64,000 bases of DNA from Enterococcus sp. 5H (lineage in GTDB: Bacteria; Bacillota; Bacilli; Lactobacillales; Enterococcaceae): positions 1 to 64,000 of the forward strand of contig NZ_AMDP01000034.1 of the NCBI RefSeq assembly GCF_028128615.1. The letters are read 5' to 3'. Position 1 is the stretch's first letter, and each line of letters opens with the position of its first letter. Below, piece by piece: positions 6,774-14,058 of the stretch. The position numbers and the translations under genes are program-made. The notes under the pieces were generated by a model that was given only the letters and a program-made list of their open reading frames with translations, did not search any database and was not told the DNA's origin.

Positions 6774-7064
6774 TTATTCATTTGGTTCAATCCTTTCCAA
6801 AGAATATTTTTTGACTACTGCTTCTGCGCCTAATTCTGTTGTTTCCTTTATCAACTTATCTAATTTTAAATTTTCTATATGCGATTTATAGACTTTCTCT
6901 GCCTCAGCACTCAGAACAATTACTTCCTCATAATTTAAGGTTCTAATCTCATCTACAATTTTTACAGTGTTTTCTATGCCGATAACTTCGTTGACCTTCA
7001 AAATATAGTTAATGTGCTGTTGACGATTGTCTTCGAGCGCTTCATCATCGATTAGTTTATTCAT
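6774..7064 (-). CDS. Phage hypothetical protein
   Basis: A 96-aa helical product starting MNKLIDDEALEDNRQQHINY. The ATG at 7064 overlaps the stop of the previous gene (ATGAATAA) and is preferred over an upstream in-frame ATG at 7145 that would lie deep inside that gene. The protein ends in EPNE, encoded by the same AACCAAATGAATAAAC junction that starts it. No family recognised. Confidence 0.6.
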   Translation of the reverse strand: MNKLIDDEALEDNRQQHINYILKVNEVIGIENTVKIVDEIRTLNYEEVIVLSAEAEKVYKSHIENLKLDKLIKETTELGAEAVVKKYSLERIEPNE

Positions 7065-7281
7065 TTGGTTCGCCTGCTTCTTCAATGTCTTCTCTGCCAC
7101 AAATAAGTGACTCAACACCCCAAATTCCGCCATGTTCCAGCGCAAGTTGGTGCCGATTTTCTTTTGGTAACCACAGCATATAATTGTTATTTACTAAGCA
7201 TCGTCTTACTTTTAATATTTTTCCCGTGTATTTCGGAAGTGCCGTACCAATGTATTTGACGTTGTCTCCTTGTTTAATCAT
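7057..7281 (-). CDS. Phage hypothetical protein, SH3-like
   Basis: A 74-aa product beginning MIKQGDNVKYIGTALPKYTG, a KOW/SH3-like opening (GDxVxYxG) that suggests a small beta barrel. Its ATG overlaps the stop of the HTH gene (ATGATTAA) and its own stop overlaps the next ATG, so it is translationally coupled on both sides. Confidence 0.6.
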   Translation of the reverse strand: MIKQGDNVKYIGTALPKYTGKILKVRRCLVNNNYMLWLPKENRHQLALEHGGIWGVESLICGREDIEEAGEPNE

Positions 7282-7507
7282 TTGGTTTCGTCTCCTTTAC
7301 TATCTCTTCGAATAAAATGGCGAAATCATCAATTTCCAAAAGCTCCGCTATATTCTGTACCTTTTCTAACGTAATATTTCTTGTTCGACCTTTTGCCGAT
7401 TTTGCATTTCCGCCAACCAAATCAAACCAAGTAATTTCTTTGTTTCGCCTATGCCAGTCAACGTTCGACCAAAAGAGTTTCTTTATATCTATTGGATCTT
7501 TCGCCAT
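7274..7507 (-). CDS. Small XRE-like helix-turn-helix protein
   Basis: A 77-aa product with an HTH-like layout: WSNVDWHRRNKEITWFDLVGG then ITLEKVQNIAELLEID (residues about 12-60), matching the helix spacing of Cro/CI-type DNA-binding domains although the first helices are divergent. It may be an additional early regulator. The ATG lies in the 3' end of the upstream gene; the protein ends in KPND, encoded by the shared junction sequence. Confidence 0.55.
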   Translation of the reverse strand: MAKDPIDIKKLFWSNVDWHRRNKEITWFDLVGGNAKSAKGRTRNITLEKVQNIAELLEIDDFAILFEEIVKETKPND

Positions 7508-7734
7508 TTTCTCACCTCTGGATATTTCCCGCCGATCGTTTGACAGCTTTGCGAATCAAATCCCTCGCATTTCAAACGATTTGCTTTTCTTTTTGTTTTG
7601 AAATTCTCGTCTAAACTATCTTTATGGACCATGTGATGTCCGCCTTTGGCTGTCCGGACAATCACAGTATTTTTGTTTATGGTCACTATTTCACCAGTGA
7701 TTAACTCACCGTAAATTGTTATATAATTTTTCAT
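7489..7734 (-). CDS. Phage hypothetical protein
   Basis: An 81-aa product (starts MKNYITIYGELITGEIVTIN). The first half is beta-rich with glycine turns, as in a small SH3/OB-type barrel; the second half is basic (KTKRKANRLK), consistent with nucleic acid binding. It directly follows ssb with 12 bp between them. Function unknown. Confidence 0.6.
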   Translation of the reverse strand: MKNYITIYGELITGEIVTINKNTVIVRTAKGGHHMVHKDSLDENFKTKRKANRLKCEGFDSQSCQTIGGKYPEVRKWRKIQ

Positions 7735-7746
7735 TTTCTTATCCCC

Positions 7747-8298
7747 CTAAAATGGCAGATCGTCGTCTGAAATATCAATTGTCGAGCCTGTACCACTAAA
7801 CGGATCACCCTCAGTTATCGGTTTATTTGGGTTAAAAAACTGTCCTTGTGATTCTTGGCTATTATTCTGCGATTTAAAGTCGTCGTTCCCGCCGAATGAA
7901 GAATTACCCTCAGAACTGTTTGAAACGCCTGTATTTTGATTCTGCGCACCCTGAGCGCTATTCCTGTTCTCGTTTGCTTGTCTTGGTTCCAACAATTGGA
8001 AATTCTCGCAAACAACTTCCGTGACATAAACTCGTTGCCCTTGTTGATTCTCGTACGATCTCGTTTGAATACGACCGACTACACCTAGTAGTGTGCCCTT
8101 ACGTGCATAGTTCGCCATTGTCTCGGCTGGTTTGCGCCAGATCACACAGTTAATGAAATCTGCCTCTCGGTTGCCATCGCTATTTGTAAAGTTGCGGTTA
8201 ACAGCTAGCGTAAATGTAGCAACCGCTGAACCGTTGCTTGTATAGCGTAAGTTTGGATCAGCAGTTAATCTGCCAACTAGAACTACATTATTTATCAT
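7747..8298 (-). CDS. ssb: Single-stranded DNA-binding protein
   Basis: A 183-aa SSB: an N-terminal OB fold (residues 1-107, [20 protein letters not shown] to VCENFQLLE), a Gln/Asn/Ser-rich linker and the canonical acidic tip DISDDDLPF that recruits partner proteins. It coats ssDNA during phage replication and works with the ERF annealing protein upstream. The start lies inside the end of the HNH gene and uses GAGGGATATTT. A 13-codon fragment of another ssb start lies on the far side of the HNH gene, showing this gene was interrupted and rebuilt. Confidence 0.96.
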   Translation of the reverse strand: MINNVVLVGRLTADPNLRYTSNGSAVATFTLAVNRNFTNSDGNREADFINCVIWRKPAETMANYARKGTLLGVVGRIQTRSYENQQGQRVYVTEVVCENFQLLEPRQANENRNSAQGAQNQNTGVSNSSEGNSSFGGNDDFKSQNNSQESQGQFFNPNKPITEGDPFSGTGSTIDISDDDLPF

Positions 8299-8812
8299 AA
8301 ATATCCCTCAATCCTAAATAATTTATTTTGTTATACACTGTTCTTCTTGTGATTCGTAGTTCTTTTGCTATTTCAGTCGCTTTGAACCCATCCTTAACCA
8401 TCTGAGCTAAGTCTTCATCTACGTTTTTGTAAAAAGGATGATTTTTCTTGTTTTCGAATCTTTTTTTCGCAGCTCGAGAAATATTTTCTCTTGTTTCCTT
8501 GCTTCTTTTAGATCCAAAATGATGATGTATTGTATGCTCAATTGGATCTACTATTTGCAAATTAGATATACGATTATCATGTTTTACTTTATTTTTGTGA
8601 TGGATTGATTCATCTTTTCTTAAAAATCTGCCAATAAAAGTTTCTGCAACTAATCTATGCTCCATCATGTAGCCAAGTGAATCTGTATTCGGGTGTCCAT
8701 GGACACACACTAAAACATATCCTCTTTTTGTTCTTTTTCTCCCTGTTATATCAAAGGTTTTGTCTCCAATTTTTACAGAGTAATATATTTGTTTTTCTAA
8801 AGGCGCTGGCAT
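8288..8812 (-). CDS. Free-standing HNH homing-type endonuclease inserted at the start of ssb
   Basis: A 174-aa product. Residues about 48-95 carry an HNH_3 domain: [15 protein letters not shown], then [17 protein letters not shown] and EHTIHHH, giving the H...N...H metal site. The C-terminus ([20 protein letters not shown] onward) is a helix-turn-helix, the usual DNA-recognition module of phage homing nucleases. AAAGGAGTGATTAC precedes the ATG. It sits between a 13-codon ssb 5' remnant and intact ssb, and its last codons overlap the ssb start. No self-splicing intron surrounds it. Confidence 0.85.
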   Translation of the reverse strand: MPAPLEKQIYYSVKIGDKTFDITGRKRTKRGYVLVCVHGHPNTDSLGYMMEHRLVAETFIGRFLRKDESIHHKNKVKHDNRISNLQIVDPIEHTIHHHFGSKRSKETRENISRAAKKRFENKKNHPFYKNVDEDLAQMVKDGFKATEIAKELRITRRTVYNKINYLGLRDIYDK

Positions 8813-8824
8813 GTAATCACTCCT

Positions 8825-8866
8825 TTATTTTGTCAGTCTTCCAACTAAAGTAACGTTGTTAATCAT
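8825..8866 (-). pseudogene. ssb 5' remnant
   Basis: Fourteen codons, MINNVTLVGRLTK then stop, match the first 12 residues of the intact SSB except V for T at residue 6. They are preceded by GGAGGAACTCAA and their ATG overlaps the RusA stop as ATGA, so this was the original ssb start in the operon. The remnant stop (TAA) forms part of the HNH gene's ribosome site. Confidence 0.85.
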
Positions 8867-9273
8867 TTGAGTTCCTCCACTTCGATCTCTGTTCTTGGGT
8901 TAAGGCTATACAACTTTTGCATCGTCACTACAGCTATTTGCCCATCGTTTTTATATAAAATTCCTTCTGCAGCATCCGTCACCGCTTTAAAATAATTGTC
9001 AATATCTGGCTTTTTATCCACGTATAGGGTTTCGTTTTCCAAGTCCTGAGCGGCTGACTTCTTACTCAATATTTTTTTAGGTGGATAAATGTAAAACGTA
9101 ATTGATACACCCAAAGAGCCAGATTCAATCAAACTAGGTTTACACGCCATGACATGATATTTAACCGATTTTTTATAGGCGGTCATAGCACTATCTTCGT
9201 AAGCTCGTTTACTAAAACTGTTAAATCTTGGCCGTGCTTGTGGTTTGGGCGCTATTGGTATAGTGATTTTCAT
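8863..9273 (-). CDS. rusA: RusA-family Holliday junction resolvase
   Basis: A 136-aa product starting MKITIPIAPKPQARPRF. The RusA signature KPDIDNYFKAVTDAAEG followed by YKNDGQIA carries the acidic residues that bind metal in the active site. RusA cuts four-way junctions made during recombination and replication. ATG 9273 is preferred because AGGGAAGAAGGG lies upstream and homologues start here; an alternative ATG at 9321 would add 16 residues. Its stop overlaps the original ssb start. Confidence 0.9.
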   Translation of the reverse strand: MKITIPIAPKPQARPRFNSFSKRAYEDSAMTAYKKSVKYHVMACKPSLIESGSLGVSITFYIYPPKKILSKKSAAQDLENETLYVDKKPDIDNYFKAVTDAAEGILYKNDGQIAVVTMQKLYSLNPRTEIEVEELK

Positions 9274-9325
9274 TAGTTCCCTTCTTCCCTCTGCTTGCGC
9301 AACTCTTTCTGATTTATTCATAGCC

Positions 9326-10189
9326 TTACACCTCATCTTCTTGAGTTAGCCAATTATGCAACGTGACTTTTGGAATCGGCTTTTGTGATTCTTCATAGGC
9401 TTGTAAGTCTTGCTGTTGCATTTTTAGTTTCTCAGCAAGTTCCTGATCTCTCTTAGCTTCAAAGCGTTCAGTATGCGCTCTGGCTTGCTCTATACTAGTG
9501 ATCCCTAACTTTTCCCAAGCTTTTAGAATCGTTTCAAAATATTTAGGCGTACTAGCAGCATTTTGCCCAGCTTGCTCTATGGCATAACTGACAATTTCCT
9601 CATGACCGTTGAAATCATTTATCCATGCGGCAATGGATTGGGCGATGAATTCGTTTATCGGTTTTTCAGGGTATGCTCGTCTGTACATGTCACACGCGTT
9701 TTGATATTTATTATTTATATCTCTGTTAGTACCTAAAACATTTTTTTTATTGTTATTATTGTTTACATTGTTGTTTGTGTCGGTTTGTTGTTCACTTGTT
9801 GTCGGTTTGTTGTTCAACTGTTGTTCACTTTGTTGTTCAAAACCTTGATACATATTCCAGTTAGTTATTGATATGACGCTATATTTTGTTGTTGATTTGA
9901 TGTTCAACATTTCCATGTTTTCTAATTTCTTTAGCAAGCGCCATGCTGTACTCTCAGAAATTTTGTCTTTCTTTTTTAAACCTTTGTTGTATAGCTCTGT
10001 CAGTACTTCTCTCCCTGTTATAAACTGACCAGCATCTATAGGAGCTGGCAAACCGTTAAAAATATATTTTGGGTTCGCTTTATGATTTGCAACCATCAAG
10101 CATAAAGACCAAAATCTATAGAGTACTGGATCAGTCCAAACTAAAGATTCCATTGTTTTTCTGTGGAGTGCTACCCAGCCTTTAGTCAT
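9326..10189 (-). CDS. DnaD-like phage replication initiator (replisome organizer)
   Basis: A 287-aa product. Residues 1-110 form a winged-helix-like N-terminal domain (GWVALHRKTMESLVWTD; STAWRLLKKLENMEML), residues about 120-155 a Gln/Asn-rich linker, and residues about 160-240 a DnaD/DnaB-like C-terminal domain (YRRAYPEKPIN to YFETILKAWEKLG). Proteins of this build melt the phage origin and load the host helicase. GGAGG precedes the ATG. Repeats in the linker-coding DNA may be the origin itself. Confidence 0.8.
   Translation of the reverse strand: MTKGWVALHRKTMESLVWTDPVLYRFWSLCLMVANHKANPKYIFNGLPAPIDAGQFITGREVLTELYNKGLKKKDKISESTAWRLLKKLENMEMLNIKSTTKYSVISITNWNMYQGFEQQSEQQLNNKPTTSEQQTDTNNNVNNNNNKKNVLGTNRDINNKYQNACDMYRRAYPEKPINEFIAQSIAAWINDFNGHEEIVSYAIEQAGQNAASTPKYFETILKAWEKLGITSIEQARAHTERFEAKRDQELAEKLKMQQQDLQAYEESQKPIPKVTLHNWLTQEDEV
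9784..9840. repeat. Iteron-like repeats inside the initiator gene (candidate origin)
   Basis: Four close copies of TTGTTGTTCA (one with CTG) occur within 57 bp, with related copies just to the left and right. They encode the Glu-Gln-Gln and Asn-Asn repeats of the linker. Many phages carry the replication origin as iterons inside the initiator gene, so this is a reasonable origin candidate; simple codon repetition is the alternative. Confidence 0.45.
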
Positions 10190-10199
10190 GCTTGATAAG

Positions 10200-10871
10200 T
10201 TACCCTCCTATCTTCAATTTCTTTCGTTCTTCATAATTCAATTTAATCGGCGTTATATTATACTTTTTCAAAAATGCATTAATTCCAATGGTATGTTCTT
10301 CTTGGTGATGTCCTCTACATCCAGCGTAGAATCTGAGTTCGCTATGATCTATTTTCTTTCGATTCCGCCCACTTCCGACGACATCCGCATGACAGATATC
10401 AGCGTGTTTACCGCATATACAGCATTTACGATGCTTAAGACAAAGATAGTAAAAATAGCTCTCGTTTCGAGGTAATAGTTCAAACCCTTTTTCAAAAGGC
10501 ACATCCCATTCGAACATAAAATCTATGACAATTTCTATTAGTTTATTCATTTGTTCAACACTTGTATTCGCGTTATTTTTTGTACTTATTTCTTGGTCAT
10601 ATTCTACCTGGTACATTTTCTTAAATTCTTTATGCGAGCTAGTTGTAGCATTGCCAAAATGATTGTATATATCTTTTAGCAATGCCCAATATAAAGCTCT
10701 CTGTTTATGAGTAAAGGATCGTGGATCTGATAGGGTCAAACTACCTAGAACATTGCTTAAATCACCTTTGTAATAAGTATTGAGCCTTTCTAGATTTAAT
10801 GTCTCATCAAGTTGTACCTGAAGCGTATTTGTTTTTTCGTCATACCCCACGACCTTTAGTGAGTAGTCCAT
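10200..10871 (-). CDS. Putative HNHc nuclease, phage recombination-associated
   Basis: A 223-aa product with a C-terminal zinc/HNH region: CCICGKHADICHADVVGSGR, then DHSELRFYAGCRGHHQEEH (residues about 145-190). This is the pattern of the phage HNHc_6 family, usually found between recombinase and replication genes as here. It probably acts as a nuclease in phage recombination; the exact substrate is unknown. It follows the ERF gene by 5 bp. Confidence 0.8.
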   Translation of the reverse strand: MDYSLKVVGYDEKTNTLQVQLDETLNLERLNTYYKGDLSNVLGSLTLSDPRSFTHKQRALYWALLKDIYNHFGNATTSSHKEFKKMYQVEYDQEISTKNNANTSVEQMNKLIEIVIDFMFEWDVPFEKGFELLPRNESYFYYLCLKHRKCCICGKHADICHADVVGSGRNRKKIDHSELRFYAGCRGHHQEEHTIGINAFLKKYNITPIKLNYEERKKLKIGG

Positions 10872-10876
10872 TTAGA

Positions 10877-11614
10877 TCACTTCTCTTCAGTTTCTTTTTC
10901 CGCTGCTTCTCTGTCCTTCTTTTCTTTTGCTTCGTAGAAATTAATATAGTCTTTTAAGACGGTACATAGGTTACCGTATTCGTAGCCGTTGTACTCTTCA
11001 AATTCTTTGTTTGGTGATAACTTTGCGGTCGCTTTAGCCTGATTAATTACTGTCAGCGATTCTTGATTTGCCATTTGAGCTACTTTATCGACCAATACAT
11101 AAATCATGTCGATTTGTCTTGGTGTAATTGGTGTTTTCTTTAATTGTTCTTTTTGAAATTTATCAGGATCATCATCGTCTGTTGCAATATTGAAGAATTT
11201 CAACATGAAATATTTTTCTCCATAGGTCAACGCCTTACCTACACCTTTTTCTCCTGCAATATCAACGCCTTGGGCGTACCATCTACATTCAACTCTATCT
11301 TGAGGATCGTCTATATTAACCCACGTCATAAGCATTTCCAATTCAGTGAAATAAGTTATACGATCTGTTGGTATAGGTTCCTTTTTTACTTTGTCTTGCA
11401 TCCATCTCTGTTCATGGTTATCATTTACATGCCAATTAATTATTTCTGGTTTAAGGATCAATCCAACTTTGTTTATTTCTTCGTTCAAAGCTCCTAAAAC
11501 ACCACTTGATCCTACATAGCTATACTGATTGCTTTTTTGATCTTTTTTTAGATACGGTACTTTTTTTCTGACCTTAGCCAGCTTTTGGTAAACATTCAGT
11601 TTTGCTTCACTCAT
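10877..11614 (-). CDS. erf: ERF-family single-strand annealing recombinase
   Basis: A 245-aa product. The core LNVYQKLAKVRKKVPYLKKD, YVGSSGVLGALNEEINKVGL and GEKGVGKALTYGEKYFMLKF (residues about 6-140) matches the ERF superfamily of phage annealing proteins, with a charged, helical C-terminus. It pairs complementary single strands, working with the SSB and RusA encoded in the same operon. The ATG overlaps the upstream stop as ATGA. Confidence 0.9.
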   Translation of the reverse strand: MSEAKLNVYQKLAKVRKKVPYLKKDQKSNQYSYVGSSGVLGALNEEINKVGLILKPEIINWHVNDNHEQRWMQDKVKKEPIPTDRITYFTELEMLMTWVNIDDPQDRVECRWYAQGVDIAGEKGVGKALTYGEKYFMLKFFNIATDDDDPDKFQKEQLKKTPITPRQIDMIYVLVDKVAQMANQESLTVINQAKATAKLSPNKEFEEYNGYEYGNLCTVLKDYINFYEAKEKKDREAAEKETEEK

Positions 11615-11907
11615 TTATTCAACCACTCTTTCCCGCTGATGATTTCTAGCTTTTCAGCGATTAAATTTGATGGGTCATATTCATCTAAGGCAGTCATAAA
11701 GCCTTCTTGACTACCTACAAATTTTTTCTCTATATCGTGATGCCTGAAATACATGATAAATACCCAGTCATTCTCATAGACTACGTTTCCAAAATCATCT
11801 ATGTTCCAATTAGTTGTTTCGTCTATCTCATCGCCGTATTCTTCATAAAACTTTTCCGGCGGAGTGGTTAAATAGTGGTCCAAAGCAGTTGCTTCTTTTG
11901 GTGTCAT
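11611..11907 (-). CDS. Phage hypothetical protein
   Basis: A 98-aa acidic product (starts MTPKEATALDHYLTTPPEKF). It overlaps erf by 4 nt and is the first gene after the antirepressor. The ribosome site AAAGGCGGT lies opposite a rightward promoter. No family recognised. Confidence 0.65.
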   Translation of the reverse strand: MTPKEATALDHYLTTPPEKFYEEYGDEIDETTNWNIDDFGNVVYENDWVFIMYFRHHDIEKKFVGSQEGFMTALDEYDPSNLIAEKLEIISGKEWLNK

Positions 11908-11994
11908 TGCAATTTACCGCCTTTCTTGGTATACTTTTGTTAATTCATTTTCGTAACCGACTAACTAGGATTGCAGTCCTGTTGGTCTTTTTTT
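11907..11994 (+). ncRNA. Rightward promoter-to-terminator unit, ~53-nt small RNA
   Basis: TTGCAA (11907-11912), a 17-bp spacer and TATACT (11930-11935) form a good rightward promoter. Only about 24 nt after the expected start, GACTAACTAGGA (11959-11970) pairs with TCCTGTTGGTC (11977-11987), followed by seven Ts. No ATG-started frame fits between. The expected transcript is about 53 nt (about 11,942-11,994) and is antisense to the leader between the antirepressor and the next gene. Confidence 0.55.
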
Positions 11995-12760
11995 ATGCAA
12001 TTTCATCAATTCCTAAATCAATTTGAGGATAATAGCCAGCTTCTTTCAACTGGTTATACAGAAAGATTCTCCCTTTTTGGGTCCACTTGGTATTCATTAC
12101 AATTTTTGCATCCCCATCCGCTTTGGTTATTTCAGTAGTCTGTGATTTTGTGTAACCTTTTCTCATGTGGGTTTTGTAAAGTATCCACTGTCCACCAACT
12201 TTATGTTGGATTCTTAACTCGTTTAATATTTTGTTCAGTTCTATCGCGCTCATGCCGTAGTCAGCAGCAATCTGTGTAATTGTCACAGTATCTTTAGAAG
12301 ATAAAATGATATCTAAGTAATTTAACTGCGGCTGTACTTCAAGTAACTGTTGTTCCAATACTTGGTTTTGTTCTTCTAAGTCTGCAGATAATCTCAACGC
12401 TTGTGCGAAAGTCTGAGGAACACTTGTGTAGCTTCCGGTTTTCCTAATTTGAGGCAAAACATCATTCGTCACCCAACGTTTAAATTTTTTAGCATTAGGA
12501 AGCTTACTTCCAATTACTAATGAATAAAATCCTGATTCGTTTATTCCGATTAATCCACGATTCGGCATATTTTCTAAAGTAACGATTTGTGACGTTAGGA
12601 TTACCCTGTCTTCTGGATCAACATGATCGTTTAAAGCTTTTCTGGAATTTGAATAACCTAAAATTTCAGTTATGTCCATCCCAACAAAAATCGGTTCATC
12701 ATTAATTAAGACTGTTCGCACTTCATTTTGTTCAAAGTTGAAAATTTGTGGTGTGTTCAT
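11993..12760 (-). CDS. Phage antirepressor (BRO-N plus KilAC domains)
   Basis: A 255-aa product. Residues 1-110 form a BRO-N/Rha-type domain (FNFEQNEVRTVLINDEPIFV, DITEILGYSNSRKALNDHV, GFYSLVIGSKLPNAKKFKRW), and the C-terminal half contains the KilAC region (TITQIAADYGMSAIELNKIL to LYKTHMRKGY). Such antirepressors inactivate phage repressors to start lytic growth. Because the CI-like protein here lacks a self-cleavage domain, this protein may matter for induction (inference). The ATG overlaps the stop of the 35-aa gene. Confidence 0.9.
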   Translation of the reverse strand: MNTPQIFNFEQNEVRTVLINDEPIFVGMDITEILGYSNSRKALNDHVDPEDRVILTSQIVTLENMPNRGLIGINESGFYSLVIGSKLPNAKKFKRWVTNDVLPQIRKTGSYTSVPQTFAQALRLSADLEEQNQVLEQQLLEVQPQLNYLDIILSSKDTVTITQIAADYGMSAIELNKILNELRIQHKVGGQWILYKTHMRKGYTKSQTTEITKADGDAKIVMNTKWTQKGRIFLYNQLKEAGYYPQIDLGIDEIA

Positions 12761-12864
12761 TTCTGTTTATCCCTCCATTGCTTCGCCAGTAAGACAGGTT
12801 CAATATTTTTGTGATAATCAACATTTAATTGTTGGTACAGTTTTTCATGTTGTTCTTTGGTCAT
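12757..12864 (-). CDS. Very small phage protein
   Basis: A 35-aa polar product, starting MTKEQHEKLYQQLNVDYHKN and ending KQWRDKQK. AGGAGAGGAATAGTT precedes the ATG and the stop overlaps the antirepressor ATG as ATGA, so it is probably translated and may couple antirepressor translation. Confidence 0.5.
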   Translation of the reverse strand: MTKEQHEKLYQQLNVDYHKNIEPVLLAKQWRDKQK

Positions 12865-12866
12865 AA

Positions 12867-13076
12867 CTATTCCTCTCCTACTAACTCAAACAAATCTTCG
12901 ACTATACAACCTAACAACTTAGCTAATTCCAAAGCCAAACTAACGCTAGGCTCATACTTTCCTTCTTTGATCCGCTGGATTGTTTTTGGTGCAACGTTTA
13001 ACTTTTCAGCGATTTGTTCGTTACTCATTCCTTTGTCGTATTGACTGATAAATGAATAAATTTTTGATTTTGTCAT
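12867..13076 (-). CDS. XRE-family helix-turn-helix regulator
   Basis: A 69-aa single-domain HTH protein: MSNEQIAEKLNVAPKTIQRI (residues 17-36) is the HTH, followed by SVSLALELAKLLGCIVEDLF. Size and domain match Cro-like early regulators. It lies just before the antirepressor, so it may be a second switch protein controlling the downstream operon. GGAGGAAATCACA precedes the ATG. Confidence 0.85.
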   Translation of the reverse strand: MTKSKIYSFISQYDKGMSNEQIAEKLNVAPKTIQRIKEGKYEPSVSLALELAKLLGCIVEDLFELVGEE

Positions 13077-13088
13077 TGTGATTTCCTC

Positions 13089-13226
13089 CTATCTAGTTAG
13101 TAATACAAAATTGAATACAAGTGATAATACGAGTGCGATTGCCACCAAGTAACAAACTATCTGTAATCTAAAGACAGCCTGTTTTGGTTTCTTATAGTGA
13201 CAAAATGCCGCTAGTCCTTTTTTCAT
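13089..13226 (-). CDS. Small single-helix membrane protein
   Basis: A 45-aa product: a basic N-terminus (MKKGLAAFCHYKKPKQAVFR) and one hydrophobic helix (LQIVCYLVAIALVLSLVFN, then FVLLTR). The ATG overlaps the previous stop as ATGA and GGAGGTTGAGC lies upstream. Probably an inner-membrane phage protein; function unknown. Confidence 0.6.
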   Translation of the reverse strand: MKKGLAAFCHYKKPKQAVFRLQIVCYLVAIALVLSLVFNFVLLTR

Positions 13227-13504
13227 GTAAGCTCAACCTCCTTAAACCCTTCAGGCGTAATTTTTAGTTCCCCTAAATTGTATTTACGCAAAATTTCAAT
13301 AATCTGATGAGTGTTTTCTTCGTGATGACCAGTCATAGTTATTAATTCAAACAACGATTGTTCCATTTTACGTATTCGTTTATTTTTATTTTCTAACTTT
13401 TCGGCTAAATCTCGATCAAGGTTATTTCTGTTTGCTGGAATACCATATTTAGAGCATGGATCATATAGATTATTTCCAATAAAGACACCGTTAACTTTTT
13501 TCAT
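13223..13504 (-). CDS. Phage hypothetical protein
   Basis: A 93-aa product (starts MKKVNGVFIGNNLYDPCSKY) with a charged helical middle (DLAEKLENKNKRIRKMEQSL). GAAAGGAGCAACCGAG precedes the ATG, and that ribosome site lies opposite the rightward promoter of the 149-aa membrane protein. No family recognised. Confidence 0.6.
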   Translation of the reverse strand: MKKVNGVFIGNNLYDPCSKYGIPANRNNLDRDLAEKLENKNKRIRKMEQSLFELITMTGHHEENTHQIIEILRKYNLGELKITPEGFKEVELT

Positions 13505-13524
13505 CTCGGTTGCTCCTTTCCGTA

Positions 13525-13553
13525 TTGTTAGAAATTGTTTTGGTTGGTATAAT
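13525..13553 (+). promoter_or_regulatory. Promoter of the rightward 149-aa membrane protein gene
   Basis: TTGTTA (13525-13530), 17-bp spacer, TATAAT (13548-13553). The -10 is 31 nt before the start codon and is followed by TTAAAATTAAAAAGGC, nearly the same leader as before the gene at 4,488. Confidence 0.75.
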
Positions 13554-13578
13554 TAAAATTAAAAAGGCTGGTATTGTA

Positions 13579-14028
13579 ATGAAATTCAATAAAATATTCA
13601 TAATAATTATTTTTTTGTTTATTAGTATTTTCGGAGTTTACTTCTTTATTGAACATGTTATCAGCGCCGCAGAACCGACAAGTATGTTCTATAAACTACA
13701 AGAGGTAAATATACAACTTTTTATTAAATCTTTTAGTGGTTGCATGCTTGCTTTTGCAGTTTATTTCGCAACTATCCCACATGTGCTGTCCATGATTAAT
13801 CCTTCGATTAGTGTAAAGTTCATGAGAAAATTTCTTTTTTTTACATCCAAATTGTTTATTACATTAAGTTTCATTTTTTCTTTATTAGTTTCTTTGACAG
13901 AAGACCAATTCACTGTGGTTAGTGGTGTAATATCATTCTTCGCCTTGTTCTCATTTATTCTTCCAAAAGGTATCTCTAAACATTTCAAAAATTTCACTGA
14001 AGAATTGAACGACAAGGATACCGACTAA
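13579..14028 (+). CDS. Multi-helix membrane protein, phage moron-like
   Basis: A 149-aa rightward product with about four hydrophobic segments (residues about 5-25, 48-68, 80-105, 112-130), starting MKFNKIFIIIIFLFISIFGV and ending in a charged tail. ATG 13579 is chosen because it lies 31 nt after a good -10; an upstream in-frame ATG precedes the promoter. Its orientation and own promoter within the leftward operon mark it as a cargo gene, perhaps expressed in the lysogen; superinfection exclusion is one guess. Confidence 0.65.
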   Translation: MKFNKIFIIIIFLFISIFGVYFFIEHVISAAEPTSMFYKLQEVNIQLFIKSFSGCMLAFAVYFATIPHVLSMINPSISVKFMRKFLFFTSKLFITLSFIFSLLVSLTEDQFTVVSGVISFFALFSFILPKGISKHFKNFTEELNDKDTD

Positions 14029-14058
14029 TGAAATCAAAAACAATAGAATGACGTTCAT
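13951..14058 (-). CDS. 35-aa hydrophobic peptide antisense to the 149-aa gene
   Basis: A 35-aa product: a hydrophobic helix MNVILLFLISLVGILVVQFF followed by a charged amphipathic end (RDTFWKNK). A strong AGGAGGGGAGGAAT site precedes the ATG, which overlaps the previous stop. Seventy-eight bp lie opposite the 3' end of the rightward membrane protein gene. The helix-plus-charged-tail form resembles small membrane toxins or holin-like peptides, but no specific family is recognised. Confidence 0.5.
   Translation of the reverse strand: MNVILLFLISLVGILVVQFFSEIFEMFRDTFWKNK

Noticed and set aside
8288-8866. HNH gene inside a group I intron in ssb
   Set aside because: Almost all of the insert is the HNH frame, no intron core is evident, and ssb restarts with its own ATG and ribosome site, so splicing is not needed.
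8825-8866. Second functional ssb gene
   Set aside because: It stops after 13 codons; it is a remnant.
13951-14058. Assignment as an Fst/TxpA-type toxin
   Set aside because: The form is similar but no family residues or antisense RNA could be identified with confidence, so only a hypothetical call is made.
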